This document shows, piece after piece, positions 1 to 8,702 of a stretch of DNA of 64,000 nt. The notes under the pieces are model-generated. The model was not told the DNA's origin, made no database searches, and worked only from the letters and a program-made list of their open reading frames with translations. Source of the DNA: CAWATZ01 sp963784995. GTDB taxonomy: Bacteria; Planctomycetota; Planctomycetia; Gemmatales; Gemmataceae. Where the stretch lies: contig CAWATZ010000002.1 in assembly GCA_963784995.1 (NCBI GenBank), positions 1,550,001-1,614,000 on the forward strand. Direction: 5' to 3'. The position numbers and the translations under genes are program-made. The stretch's first letter is position 1, and every line of letters begins with the position of its first letter.

Positions 1-812
1 TCGGCGTGCCCGTCTACGAACTCCTCGGCGGTCCGACCCGGCGGCGCATCCGCGTCTACGCCCACGCCCGCACTCCCGAGGCGATCAAGGAGGGCGTCAA
101 ACGCGGCTTCACCGCCTTCAAGACCGGCCCCGCCAAACGCCGGCCGGCTCACTACGTCGAGACGCCGGCCGAGGTGCGCTATGCGGTCGAGAAGTTCGCC
201 GAGCTGCGCAAGGCTGCCGGCGACGACGTGGACCTGGCCATCGACTTCCACGGGGCCATCAGCCCGGCGTACGCCAAGGTGCTGATCAAGGCCCTGGAGC
301 CGTATTCGCCCATGTTCATCGAGGAGCCCTGCCAGTGCCAGAACCACGACGTCATGGCCGAGATCGCCCGCGGAACCCATCTGCCGATCGCAACGGGGGA
401 GCGCGTCTTCACCAAGTGGGGCTTTCGCGAGGTGCTGGAGAAGAAGGCGGCCACGATCCTGCAGCCCGACCTCTGCCACGCGGGCGGCATCACCGAATGC
501 CGGCTGATCGCCGGCATGGCCGAGGCCTACTACGCCGCCATCGCGCCCCACAATCCGCTGGGCCCGATCGCCCTGGCCGCTGGCGTCCAACTGGCCGCGT
601 CCATCCCCAACTTCCTGTGCCAGGAACAGGTCACGCTCGGCGAGGGCTACCTCAAGAAGCCGTTCACGCTGAACAAGGGCTACCTCGACCTGCCGACCGG
701 GCCGGGCCTGGGCATCGAGCTGGACGAGAACGCCCTGGCGGACAAGATCAACCACGACTGGAAGAACCGCGAGGAATACGACGCCGACGATGGCTCCGTG
801 GTCGATTGGTGA
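1..812 (+). CDS. dgoD: galactonate dehydratase-like enolase-superfamily enzyme (5' truncated by window edge)
   Basis: C-terminal part of a mandelate racemase/muconate lactonizing enzyme family protein, most like D-galactonate dehydratase, which dehydrates a sugar acid to the 2-keto-3-deoxy acid in the cytoplasm. The frame is open to base 1 and the first residues (GVPVYELLGG) match the interior of DgoD, so the real start lies upstream; the GTG at 6 is internal. Visible metal-site motifs in order are DFHG (about residue 79 from the GTG), FIEEPC, and ATGER. They are followed by QPDLCHAGGITEC and APHNPLGP, the latter holding the catalytic His of the family. The C-terminus (DDGSVVDW) also resembles DgoD. 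No frameshift is seen. Known family: substrate can vary among close paralogues, so galactonate is an inference. It is followed by a 388-bp gap before the next gene. Confidence 0.85.
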   Translation, partial: GVPVYELLGGPTRRRIRVYAHARTPEAIKEGVKRGFTAFKTGPAKRRPAHYVETPAEVRYAVEKFAELRKAAGDDVDLAIDFHGAISPAYAKVLIKALEPYSPMFIEEPCQCQNHDVMAEIARGTHLPIATGERVFTKWGFREVLEKKAATILQPDLCHAGGITECRLIAGMAEAYYAAIAPHNPLGPIALAAGVQLAASIPNFLCQEQVTLGEGYLKKPFTLNKGYLDLPTGPGLGIELDENALADKINHDWKNREEYDADDGSVVDW

Positions 813-1200
813 GGAGCGGCAGCGGCCCAGCGCAGAACTCTCCTCACGAAATCCACTATTTCATTGCGGATGCCGGCCGGTCGGGTATAATGCAATTCAT
901 GAATCGCTGCCTTGCTGCCGAGACCGCTCTCCGAGCCCTCCCGTCTTTCAGGGTGGCTATTCCATTCGTGCGCAACGAGAAGAGTGTGTGGACGCTGTCC
1001 GCCGGCCGGCGCGGAACGCCGCCGGCGGCAGATCGGTCCCCCCGCTGTCAACCGCCAACGTGGGCACAACGATCGGCCCGGCGCCGGAGTCCAGGATCCG
1101 TCTCTCTGACTCCGACAGAACACCCGGACCGCACGCAGACCACCAGGGTTCATCCCTGTGCTGATTTTCCATTCCCGATCCTGGAAGAAGGAAAGGTTCC
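813..1200. other. intergenic region, no convincing gene
   Basis: No reading frame here has a recognisable product. The open frames crossing it are overlaps from the dehydratase region or composition-driven. The only notable signal is a sigma70-like hexamer pair around 864-891 that points toward the TIGR03067 gene. Confidence 0.5.
864..891 (+). promoter_or_regulatory. candidate sigma70-type promoter
   Basis: TTGCGG at 864-869 and a perfect TATAAT at 886-891 are separated by 16 bp. It would give a leader of roughly 300 nt to the gene at 1201, which is long, so the assignment is tentative. Confidence 0.3.
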
Positions 1201-1605
1201 ATGTCCGCGACTCCGTCCGCCTATTTCGCGTCCCTGCGGCAATCCAAGAACGACCTGTCCCGACTGCAAGGGGTCTGGATCGCGATTGCCGGCCAGCGTC
1301 CCGCCGAGCTGCTCATCGCCGGCAACCTGTTCACGGTCCGCTTCCTTGACGGCACCCTGTACATGGGCACCTTCGAGCTGGACCTGAGCGAGAAGCCGCG
1401 CCTCATGGAGATGCGCATCGACGAGGGGCCCGGCAAGCACAAGGGCAAGGTGGCTCGCTGCCTCTATGAGCTGACCGGCGACCTGCTGCGCTGGGCGGCG
1501 GGCGAACCGGGCCTGTCCCGTCCCCCGAGCGGCTTCCCCTCGGAGGAGGATCCGTATTCGCTTTGCTTGCTGTTCCGGCGCGAACATCCGACATTCCGCC
1601 GGTAA
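1201..1605 (+). CDS. TIGR03067-type planctomycete domain protein
   Basis: 134-residue protein with the pattern of the planctomycete TIGR03067 domain: a start like LQGVWIAIAGQRPAELL, then a stretch of short beta strands (FLDGTLYMGTFELD), then an acidic/basic strand (MEMRIDEGPGKHKGK) and a segment YELTGDLLRWAAG. Its function is unknown. The domain is often found in multi-copy families in Gemmata and relatives. Length is close to a single-domain member. No clear signal peptide is present, unlike many relatives, so this copy may be cytoplasmic. The ATG at 1201 is preceded by an AGGAAAGG-like purine run (about 1188-1195), a good ribosome binding site. A hairpin begins one base after the stop codon. 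Confidence 0.75.
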   Translation: MSATPSAYFASLRQSKNDLSRLQGVWIAIAGQRPAELLIAGNLFTVRFLDGTLYMGTFELDLSEKPRLMEMRIDEGPGKHKGKVARCLYELTGDLLRWAAGEPGLSRPPSGFPSEEDPYSLCLLFRREHPTFRR

Positions 1606-1665
1606 ATTGTAGTCCTCACGCTCCGCGTGAGGCAATCCCCTCACGCTCCGCGTGAGGACTGCAAT
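1606..1665. repeat. intergenic hairpin containing two copies of a 19-bp palindrome
   Basis: CCTCACGCTCCGCGTGAGG occurs twice. The outer flanks extend this into a large inverted repeat (ATTGTAGTCCTCACGC on the left pairs with GCGTGAGGACTGCAAT on the right, with one mismatch). It begins directly after the TAA at 1603-1605. It may act as a terminator or 3'-end stabiliser, or be a dispersed repeat; there is no T run. Confidence 0.8.
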
Positions 1666-1735
1666 CCACGGGGCCCGGACCAGGCTGGACCAGCTGCCGC
1701 CGGGCCATTCTTGATCGTCTGGAAGAGAGGACTTC

Positions 1736-3730
1736 ATGAGTACCGCAACGCTGCGAGGACCAACTCGCATTCCTGAATCGAGCCCGGGCCCGGTGGAAAC
1801 GCGCTTCCAGTATCCGGGAATCCCCACCACCTGCGACGGCGCCGAGGCCGTCGTTCACGTCGAGACGCAGATAAGCCAGGCCGCGGGCGCTTATCCCATC
1901 ACCAGCTCGACCACGATGGGCGGCGGCTTCAACGCCGCCGTCATGAACGGGCAGAAGAACCTGTGGGGCGACCCGCTGATGTTCTTCGAGCCGGAAAGCG
2001 AGCACTCCGCCGCCACCGTCTGCGAGGGCTTTGCCGTCGCCGGCGGCCGGGTCACCAACTTCACCTCCGGCCAGGGCCTGGTGCTGATGAAGGAGGTGCT
2101 GTACACCATCTCCGGCAAACGGCTGCCGGTCGTCATGAACATCGGCGCCCGCGCCCTGACCAGCCAGGGCCTCAACGTCCACGCCGGCCACGACGACCTG
2201 ATGTCGGTGGCCGACTGCGGCTGGGGCATGCTCTTCGGCCGCAACGCCCAGGAGGCCGGCGACTTCTGTCTGATCTGCCGGCGCGCCGCCGAGGCATCGC
2301 ACACGCCGTTCTTCAACGTCCCAGGACGGCTTCCTGACCACCCACACCGTCGAGACGGTCCGGCTGCTGGAACCGGAGTTCATGAAGGAGTTCATCGGCG
2401 ATCCCAAGGACGAAGCTGATCAACCTGATGGACCCGGCCAACCCGCTGATGTCCGGCGTGGTCCAGAACCAGGACTAGTTACATGAAGGGCAAGATCGCC
2501 CAGCGCTGGTACTACGACCGGGTCGAGCCGGTCCTGGAGGATGCCTTCGAGGAGTTCTATCGCAAGACCGGCCGGCGCTACGGCTTCGTCGAGGCGTATC
2601 GCTGCGAGGACGCCGATTACGTCATTGTCGGCATGGGCTGCTACATGGAGACGGCCAGGGCGACGGTCGATTATCTCCGCGACAAGGGGATCGACGCCGG
2701 CTGTCTGACGGTCTTTGTCTTCCGGCCCTTCCCGGCCCGGCAGATCGTCTCGGCCCTGCGGCATTGCCGGGCCTTCACGGTCCTGGAGCGGATGGACGAT
2801 CCCGCTTTCGACGGCGGGCAACCACCTGACCCGCGAGATCAAGGCGGCATTCTGCGACGCCATGAACGGCCAGAACGGCCAGGAACAGATCGAGCGAATA
2901 CCCCGCGTTTACAGTGGCGCCGCCGGCCTGGGCAGCCGGGACGTTCGGCCGGGCGACCTGATCGCCGCTTTCGAGAACATGATCGACGAGGGCCGGGACT
3001 TCTTCTGCCTGGGCATCGACTCATCCGCTTGGCCCTCAAGATGAGCGAGGACCCCGATCTGCGTCCGCCCGCCGGCTTCTCGATGCGCGGCCACTCGGTC
3101 GGCGGCTTCGGCTCGGTGACGACCAACAAGGTCATCGCCACCATCGCCGGCAACGTCTTCGGCAAGGACGTCCAGGCCTATCCCAAGTACGGCTCCGAGA
3201 AGAAGGGCCTGCCGACGACGTATTACCTGACCATCGCCGACTCGCACATCAACATGCACTGCGAGCTGGAGCAGGTGGATCTGCTGTGCATCAACGATCC
3301 GACGGCCATCCTCAGCCCGCTGACGCTCAAGGGCCTGGTTCCCGGCGGCGCCATCTTCATGCAGTCGCCGTACACCGACCCGGCCGAGGTCTGGAAGCGT
3401 TTCCCGGCCGAGAACCGCCGCTGGATTCGCGACAACAACGTCCGCGTGTACTTCTGCGACATGGTCAAGATTGCTCGCGAAGTCGCATCGGAAGCCGACC
3501 TGCAGATGCGCATGCAGGGCATCGTCCTGCTCGGCGCGTTCCTGAAGCTGACGCCCTACATCAAGGACGCCAACATGTCCGACGACCAGGTCTACGACGG
3601 CGTCGAGAAGGCCCTGCGCAAATACTTCGGCAAGCGCGGCGACCGCGTCGTGCAGGACAACCTGGACTGCGTCAAGCGGGGCTACAGTACGATGCAGGCG
3701 ATTCCGCGTGAGATTGTTGAGACGTGCTGA
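1736..3730 (+). CDS. 2-oxoacid:acceptor (pyruvate:ferredoxin-type) oxidoreductase, alpha-gamma polypeptide, frameshifted
   Basis: Oxidative decarboxylation of a 2-oxoacid (pyruvate is the likeliest) with CoA and ferredoxin or flavodoxin as partner. Domains in order: alpha/POR N-terminal (GAYPITSSTTM at about residue 50); domain II (YVIVGMGCYMETA, then the FRPFPARQIV region); and the gamma domain (MRGHSVGGFGSVTTNK to the end). The reading frame must be changed six times, near 2321, 2412, 2476, 2818, 3021 and 3032. Each change is corrected by removing one extra base, and the protein reads continuously across all of them, so the in-frame TAG near 2475 is an artefact of an inserted T. The start ATG at 1736 follows an AGAGAGG Shine-Dalgarno. 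In many bacteria this enzyme is a single chain of about 1,200 residues; here the ferredoxin/TPP half is a separate downstream gene. Pseudogene status is possible but less likely. Confidence 0.85.
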
Positions 3731-3739
3731 TCACAAACA

Positions 3740-3800
3740 GTAGGTCAGGCTTTCCAGCCTGACAGCAGATGAAAACGTCAGGCTGGAAAGCCTGACCTAC
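3740..3800. repeat. perfect 24-bp-stem intergenic hairpin
   Basis: Left arm 3740-3763 and right arm 3777-3800 are perfect reverse complements, with a 13-nt loop. It lies 9 bp after the alpha-gamma stop and 14 bp before the beta-gene start, so it sits inside a probable operon. It could attenuate or partition the message, or be a dispersed palindromic repeat. Confidence 0.9.
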
Positions 3801-3814
3801 GGAGACATACATCC

Positions 3815-5474
3815 ATGATTGCGACCAATGGGACAGTCCAGGCCCCGTCGATGAACGAGGCCACCGAACGCGACCCGTTCAATAACAACAGCTACGGCAC
3901 CCTCGTCGATTCCGGCTACAAGCTGGTCAGCCTGCCGGTCCTGGACGTGGTCGACTTCAACGAGCGCATCATCCGCGGCTACGAGGAAGGCTACGCCGAG
4001 AAGGACCTGCCGGCCGACCTGCCCCTGGCCCGCTCGCTGGTCCCGGCCGGCACCGCCACTCTGCGCGACTTCAGCAACATCGCCCCGGAGATCCCCGAGT
4101 ACATCCCCGAGAACTGCACCGGCTGCATGGATTGCGTCACCGAGTGCCCCGACACCGCCATCCTGGGCAAGGTGCTGGCCGAGAACAGGAGTTGGAAGCA
4201 GAAGCTCCTGACCATTCCCGAAGCAGACCGCGAGATGTTCCGGGCGCAGTGGTCGAAGACCAAGAAGTATTACGACGCCGGCAAGAAGAAGGTCGGCGAC
4301 GGCGGCATGTTCCAGATCATCATCGACCCGTCCAAGTGCAAGGGCTGCGCCGAGTGCGTCACCGTCTGCGACGACGACGCTCTGAAGATGATCCAGAAGA
4401 CCGACGAGGTGATGACCCAGTCGCGCAAGAGCCATCGCTACTTCAAGAACATCGGTCCCAGCAACAACAAGTACATCAGCGACAGCCTGCTGATCGACAT
4501 GATGCTCAAGGAGCAGACGCACGTCTACGTCGGCGGGGCCGGCTCCTGTGCCGGCTGCGGCGAAGGCACGGCCCTGCGCATGATGTGCGCCGCCACCGGC
4601 TCGAAGTACGGCGACCAGTGGGGCATCGTGGCCGCCACCGGCTGCAACACGGTGTACACCTCGACCTATCCGTACAATCCCTACCTGGTGCCCTGGACCA
4701 ATTCGCTGTTCGAGAACGCCCCGGCCGACGCCATCGGCGTGCGGATGCGCTGGGACCAGATGGGCTGGCAGGACAAGCCGATCTGGTGCATCGGCGGCGA
4801 CGGCGCCATGTTCGACATCGGCTTCCAGTCGCTGTCGCGGCTGCTGGCCTAGCGGCATGAACATCAAGGTGTTCGTCCTCGACACGCAGGTCTACTCCAA
4901 CACCGGCGGCCAGGCGTCCACGTCGCACCTTCACCGGCCAGAACACCAAGATGAGCGTTCACGGCAAGGCGCGTGGGCGGCAAGCAGGAACGCCGCAAGG
5001 AGATCGCCCAGATCGCCATGATGCACCCGCGGACCTACGTGGCCCAGACGACCTGCGCCCACGTCAACCACTTCTACAAGGCGGTGCTGGGGGCGCTGGA
5101 GTTCGACGGCCCGGCCATCATCTGCTGCTACACGACCTGCCAGCCGGAGCACGGCGTGGCCGACAACATGGCCGGCGAACAGGCCCGCCTGGCGGTCGAT
5201 ACGCCGGGCCTTCCCGATCCTGATCTACGATCCGCGCAAGGGCGAGAAGATCAAGGAACGGCTGTCGCTGCAAGGCAACCCGGCGGTCAAGGAGGACTGG
5301 TACGTCAATCCCAAGACCAAGGAAGAGGTGACGTTCATCGACTTCGCCCGCAGCGAAGGCCGCTTCGCCAAGCACTTCGACAAGGACGGCAATCCGTCGG
5401 AAACGCTGCTGCTGGCCAAGCAGGACCGGCTGGAGAACTGGCGGCTGCTGCAGGAACTGGCCGGGCTGCGGTAA
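3815..5474 (+). CDS. 2-oxoacid:acceptor oxidoreductase, ferredoxin-TPP (beta) polypeptide, frameshifted
   Basis: Second half of the oxidoreductase. Two 4Fe-4S motifs are visible: CTGCMDCVTECP and CKGCAECVTVCD (about residues 100-180). The thiamine diphosphate domain follows, with CAGCGEG, ATGCNTVYTSTYP, GGDGAMFDIGFQS and LDTQVYSNTGGQAS. It then continues to a normal C-terminus ending LLQELAGLR. Four single extra bases (4850, about 4926, 4972 and 5210) break the frame. Removing them gives one uninterrupted protein of about 550 residues. The TAG at 4850-4852 exists only because of the first insertion. ATG at 3815 is chosen because the protein opens there after the hairpin; the upstream GGAGACATAC offers a GGAG ribosome site. 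It works with the alpha-gamma chain to pass electrons from hydroxyethyl-TPP through its clusters. Confidence 0.85.
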
Positions 5475-5475
5475 C

Positions 5476-5577
5476 ATCCGAAATCCATTGAACCACGGAT
5501 GACACGGATAACACGGATAAAGACAAAGACATTTATCCGTGTTATCCGTGTCATCCGTGGTTCAATGGCTTTCGGAT
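5476..5577. repeat. 46-bp-stem intergenic hairpin
   Basis: A 37-bp perfect inverted repeat (5485-5521 with 5532-5568) extends outward to about 46 bp with a single mismatch, closing a 10-nt loop. Each arm also holds the short direct repeat motif ACACGGATA twice. It starts one base after the beta-gene stop. This is the longest palindrome in the window. Confidence 0.92.
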
Positions 5578-5596
5578 TTCGGATTTCGGATTTTCC

Positions 5597-5915
5597 ATGC
5601 GAACACCCCTTGCCACCCACGACTACACTCCCGGCGGCCTCGACGCCGCCCTGGAGTTCCTGAAGCGCACCCGCTCCGAGCTGCGCTCCCTGCTACCGGG
5701 TGCGCGTCTGGAAGGATCGCCTTCTCGTCATTGACGTGAACAAGGACTGCTTCGAGATGCGCGGCATCGGCTACCCCGACCCCGACGTCATTCCCCTGCT
5801 GCAGAGCATCAACACGGCCTTCAACCCGGAAACGATCCACGAGCCGATCGAGGCCGAATACAAGGAGTTCGGCACGGGCCGGCGCTATCCGTGGGCCCAC
5901 GACCGGGTCATGTGA
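5597..5915 (+). CDS. small hypothetical protein, frameshifted
   Basis: I do not recognise the family. An ATG at 5597 opens MRTPLATHDYTPGGLDAALE, which reads well to about 5690. The frame then moves by one extra base near 5695 into RVWKDRLLVIDVNKDCFEM and runs to the TGA at 5913-5915, giving about 105 residues in total. No signal peptide or membrane segment is visible. It lies directly after the large hairpin and convergent to the small HTH gene, with only 6 bp between the stops. The single extra base matches the insertion pattern seen in neighbouring genes. The alternative is two meaningless short ORFs, but the smooth, charged, globular composition on both sides of the break favours one gene. 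Confidence 0.5.
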
Positions 5916-5921
5916 CCCGGT

Positions 5922-6158
5922 TCAGGCGGGACCGGAACCGTAGATGTGCTGGATCGGCGTCACGTGGCCCCAGACGATCTGATCGCGGGTCAGACCGAAG
6001 ACCGCGGCGATGCTGTCGCGCTCGGCCGGGCTGGGCGTCCAGCGGCCCAGGACGATGGCCAGGACGCGCTGCTCGTCGAGGTTGCTGCGTTCGGCCAGCT
6101 GCCGGGGCGTCAGCTGGTGTTGCTGGCAGAGCTGGTCCACGGTGGTTTGATTGTCCAT
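5922..6158 (-). CDS. small helix-turn-helix protein
   Basis: 78-residue protein beginning MDNQTTVDQLCQQHQLTPRQ. The segment from residue 6 to 60 has the XRE/Cro-like helix-turn-helix arrangement: VDQLCQQHQLTPRQLAERS, then LDEQRVLAIVLGRWTPSPAE, then RDSIAAVFGLTRDQI. It should bind DNA as a small regulator or act in a phage- or toxin-like context. It has no extra effector domain and no adjacent toxin-like gene was found. The start is the ATG whose complement is at 6156-6158; longer upstream frames give only low-complexity Arg-rich sequence. It is divergent from the large membrane protein at 6335, with about 176 bp between them that contain a GGAAAA/TTTTCC palindrome near 6235-6251, a possible operator. 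Confidence 0.6.
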   Translation of the reverse strand: MDNQTTVDQLCQQHQLTPRQLAERSNLDEQRVLAIVLGRWTPSPAERDSIAAVFGLTRDQIVWGHVTPIQHIYGSGPA

Positions 6159-6334
6159 GCGGCACCCTGGAAAGGGGGTTCGTTGCTCTCTTCGGCGTCC
6201 ACAGTAACACAACCCCCGAGCCGGCGACAAGCACTGGAAAAAAGAATTTTCCGCGCTCCGTGAACGAAAAGCCGGCCGCGGTCCCACTAATAAGGGTAAG
6301 CCCTCGTCGCCCCCGAGCAGAAAAGGAACCGACC

Positions 6335-8647
6335 ATGCGCTTAACCTTGCGGACGCTGCTGGCCTACCTGGACGATCAGATGGACGCGGCCGAGATCAAG
6401 CAGTTCGGCCAGCGGGTGGCGGAAAGCGATGCGGCCCAGGAGCTGATCGCCCGCATCCGGCAGATCACCCGGCGGCGGCGGCTGACCACGCCGCCGGCCA
6501 CCGGCCCCGGGGCCTTTGACCCCAACACCGTGGCCGAGTACCTCGACAGCGTGCTGCCGCCCGACCAGGTTTCCGACCTGGAGAAGACCTCGCTGGAGTC
6601 GGACGTTCACCTGGCCGAGATTGCCGCCTGCCACCAGATCCTGACCCTGATCCTGGGTCAGCCGGCCCTGGTGCCGCCCACGGCCAAGGAACGGATGTAC
6701 GAACTGGTTCATGGCCGGGAGGCCATTTCCCGCAAGGCCAGCAATCGCCGCACCACCGCACGCACCGACGAGTGGGAAGACGACCACGAGGACGGGCTGC
6801 TGATCCCGCCCGGCTATCGCAAGTCCCGCCCCTGGCTGCGCTGGGTGCTGCCCGTGGCCGGGCTGTTCCTGCTGCTGGGCATCGGCTACGCCCTGATGAA
6901 CAGCGTATCTCCTCCGCACAGGAACAAGCCCTCTATCGCTCAGAACACTCCTAAGAAGGGCGATCAGGATTCGCAGGTCATTCCGCCGGACCCGGAGAAA
7001 ATCACCAAGCCGGTCGTCCAGGACCCCAAGACCGATACCAAGACCGAGCCCAAGACCGACCCGAAAACCGACACCAAGACTGAGCCCAAGACCGACCCGA
7101 AAACCGACACCAAGACCGAGCCCAAAACCGAGCCCAAGACGAATCCCATGACCGATCCGGTGCAGCCCCAGCCCAGGAAACGGCCGGACCCGCCGAGCAA
7201 GGAGCGCACCCGCATTGGCATTTACGAAGCGGCGATGACGAAAGCACCCAGCATCCTTGTGGTGCCGCAGGAGCGGCCCAAGGGCTGGAAACGGGTGAAG
7301 CCCGGCAACCACGTTGAGACGATGACGCCGCTGGTCAGCTTGCCGGCCTTCCTCAGCGAAATCCTGCTCGACTCCCGGGTCCGGCTGACCCTGCGTGGGC
7401 ACGTGACGCAGTTCTCAATCCATGAGGGGATGGACCTGCTGTTCGACAGCGCCGTGGTCCTGTACCAGAACAAGGATTTCGACGCGGACGTGGAACTGCT
7501 CCGCGGCCGGCTCTACGTCAGCAACAGGAGCAAACCGGTGGAGAGGGGACCGGCGAAGGTGCGCGTGCGGTTCGGGGAGGAGGTCTGGGACCTGACCTTG
7601 ACGGAAGACAATACCGAGATCGGCCTGGACCTGCTGCGGAAATACAGCGAGGACGACGAGTGGCGCGCCGGCGCGCCGCCCATCACCGCAATGTACCTGT
7701 GCGTTCTCAAGGGCAAGGCGACCCTGACGCGGGACACCTATCACCAGATCAAGCTCGAAGCGCAGCCGGGCAACTCGTTGGTGCAGTGGGACAATCAAAG
7801 CGGCAAGCCGCCAACGGCCGAGTCCATCAAGGACGGCAATGGCAAACCGATTCCCCAGGCGCCGCCGGTCTGGAACAAGGACCTGCCCCTGACCGACTGG
7901 AAACTGGCAGTCCGCGAACTGAAAGCGGAGCTGCCCAATCGCAAGCCCGAGGATGCCATGGGAATCCAGTACCAACTGAACTTCCTCGATGCGATGATCA
8001 AGCAGGGCACGGCGATGCAGGGGGCCATGGTCCTGCTGGACAAGATGATGACCGAGGATAAGCCGGTAGATACCGTGCTGGAGGAGGGCAGACGACCATC
8101 GAGCGACCAGGGCCTGAGACTGCTGTGCATCGATGGGTTCAGCGCCATTGACAAGGTGGCCAAGCTCTTCGACGTGCTGTCCGAGGATGCCGAGGGGACG
8201 CTCCTGGACCGCACCACCGCCATCTTTGCCATCCGGCACTGGCTCAACCGTGGCCCCGAGCAGATCAAGAAGCTGTACGACAGCAGCAGCAAGGAGCCGA
8301 CGGGACTGTTGCTGGACGGCCGGAAGTTCACCCCAACGGAGGCCGACCGCATCCTGAAACTGCTGTTCGGGCTCAACAGTGACGAGCGGACCAAGGAACA
8401 CCTGGAGGAACTGGTGGTGCTGATGAACAACAGCAAGCCGGCCCTCCGCCAGCTGGCCTTCTGGGACCTGCTCCGGTACTCGCAGGGAGTCCAGCCTGGG
8501 CTACCAGTGACGAGAGGTCCAAGTTGCCGCAGGTACGATCCGGCCTGGCCCGAACGGGATCGCAATGCAGCCGTCAAGGAATGGGAGAGGCTGATCGAAA
8601 CGGGAGCCCTGCGGCCCCGGCCACCGGACAGGCCGACGGGCAAGTAA
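6335..8647 (+). CDS. membrane-anchored protein with anti-sigma-like N-terminus and DPKT repeats
   Basis: 770-residue protein. Residues 1-110 resemble the cytoplasmic, zinc-less anti-sigma-like domain common in planctomycetes (MRLTLRTLLAYLDDQMDAAE, RRRRLTTPP, VAEYLDSVLPPDQ). One membrane helix is seen at about 170-189 (VLPVAGLFLLLGIGYALM). A low-complexity linker of Asp-Pro-Lys-Thr/Glu-Pro-Lys-Thr repeats follows at about 230-270. The rest is a large soluble domain of unknown fold, presumably periplasmic or in the paryphoplasm. ATG 6335 is chosen because AAAAGGAA lies 7 bp upstream and the N-terminus matches the family; the frame remains open further upstream but without plausible coding. Role in signal transduction is inferred only from the N-terminal domain. 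The frame is intact over 2.3 kb, unlike many neighbours. Confidence 0.75.
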   Translation: MRLTLRTLLAYLDDQMDAAEIKQFGQRVAESDAAQELIARIRQITRRRRLTTPPATGPGAFDPNTVAEYLDSVLPPDQVSDLEKTSLESDVHLAEIAACHQILTLILGQPALVPPTAKERMYELVHGREAISRKASNRRTTARTDEWEDDHEDGLLIPPGYRKSRPWLRWVLPVAGLFLLLGIGYALMNSVSPPHRNKPSIAQNTPKKGDQDSQVIPPDPEKITKPVVQDPKTDTKTEPKTDPKTDTKTEPKTDPKTDTKTEPKTEPKTNPMTDPVQPQPRKRPDPPSKERTRIGIYEAAMTKAPSILVVPQERPKGWKRVKPGNHVETMTPLVSLPAFLSEILLDSRVRLTLRGHVTQFSIHEGMDLLFDSAVVLYQNKDFDADVELLRGRLYVSNRSKPVERGPAKVRVRFGEEVWDLTLTEDNTEIGLDLLRKYSEDDEWRAGAPPITAMYLCVLKGKATLTRDTYHQIKLEAQPGNSLVQWDNQSGKPPTAESIKDGNGKPIPQAPPVWNKDLPLTDWKLAVRELKAELPNRKPEDAMGIQYQLNFLDAMIKQGTAMQGAMVLLDKMMTEDKPVDTVLEEGRRPSSDQGLRLLCIDGFSAIDKVAKLFDVLSEDAEGTLLDRTTAIFAIRHWLNRGPEQIKKLYDSSSKEPTGLLLDGRKFTPTEADRILKLLFGLNSDERTKEHLEELVVLMNNSKPALRQLAFWDLLRYSQGVQPGLPVTRGPSCRRYDPAWPERDRNAAVKEWERLIETGALRPRPPDRPTGK
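7022..7141 (+). repeat. in-gene tandem repeat encoding DPKTDTKTEPKT units
   Basis: About three copies of a roughly 36-bp unit, each encoding Asp-Pro-Lys-Thr-Asp-Thr-Lys-Thr-Glu-Pro-Lys-Thr. It forms the extended linker after the membrane helix and is a likely site of length variation. Confidence 0.9.
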
Positions 8648-8659
8648 GGAGCCGATGGC

Positions 8660-8684
8660 GTGCCGGGCCAGGCCGGCCCGGCAC
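8660..8684. terminator. 10-bp-stem hairpin after the membrane-protein gene
   Basis: GTGCCGGGCC and GGCCCGGCAC are perfect reverse complements around a 5-nt loop, 12 bp after the TAA at 8645-8647. There is no T run, so factor-independent termination is uncertain. Confidence 0.55.
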
Positions 8685-8702
8685 ACCGATTGAGGATTCA
8701 GC

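Noticed and set aside
335..1387. Plus-strand frame of about 350 codons overlapping the dehydratase and the TIGR03067 gene
   Set aside because: It overlaps two well-supported genes in another frame and has only Arg/Pro-rich low-information sequence.
2473..4852. In-frame TAG codons in the oxidoreductase genes considered as recoded stops or programmed frameshifts
   Set aside because: The frame itself changes at these points, and the same type of extra base occurs in many unrelated genes; there is no conserved slippery site.
7022..7141. Tandem repeat considered as a CRISPR or minisatellite locus
   Set aside because: Units are contiguous with no spacers and encode a regular DPKT linker in frame.
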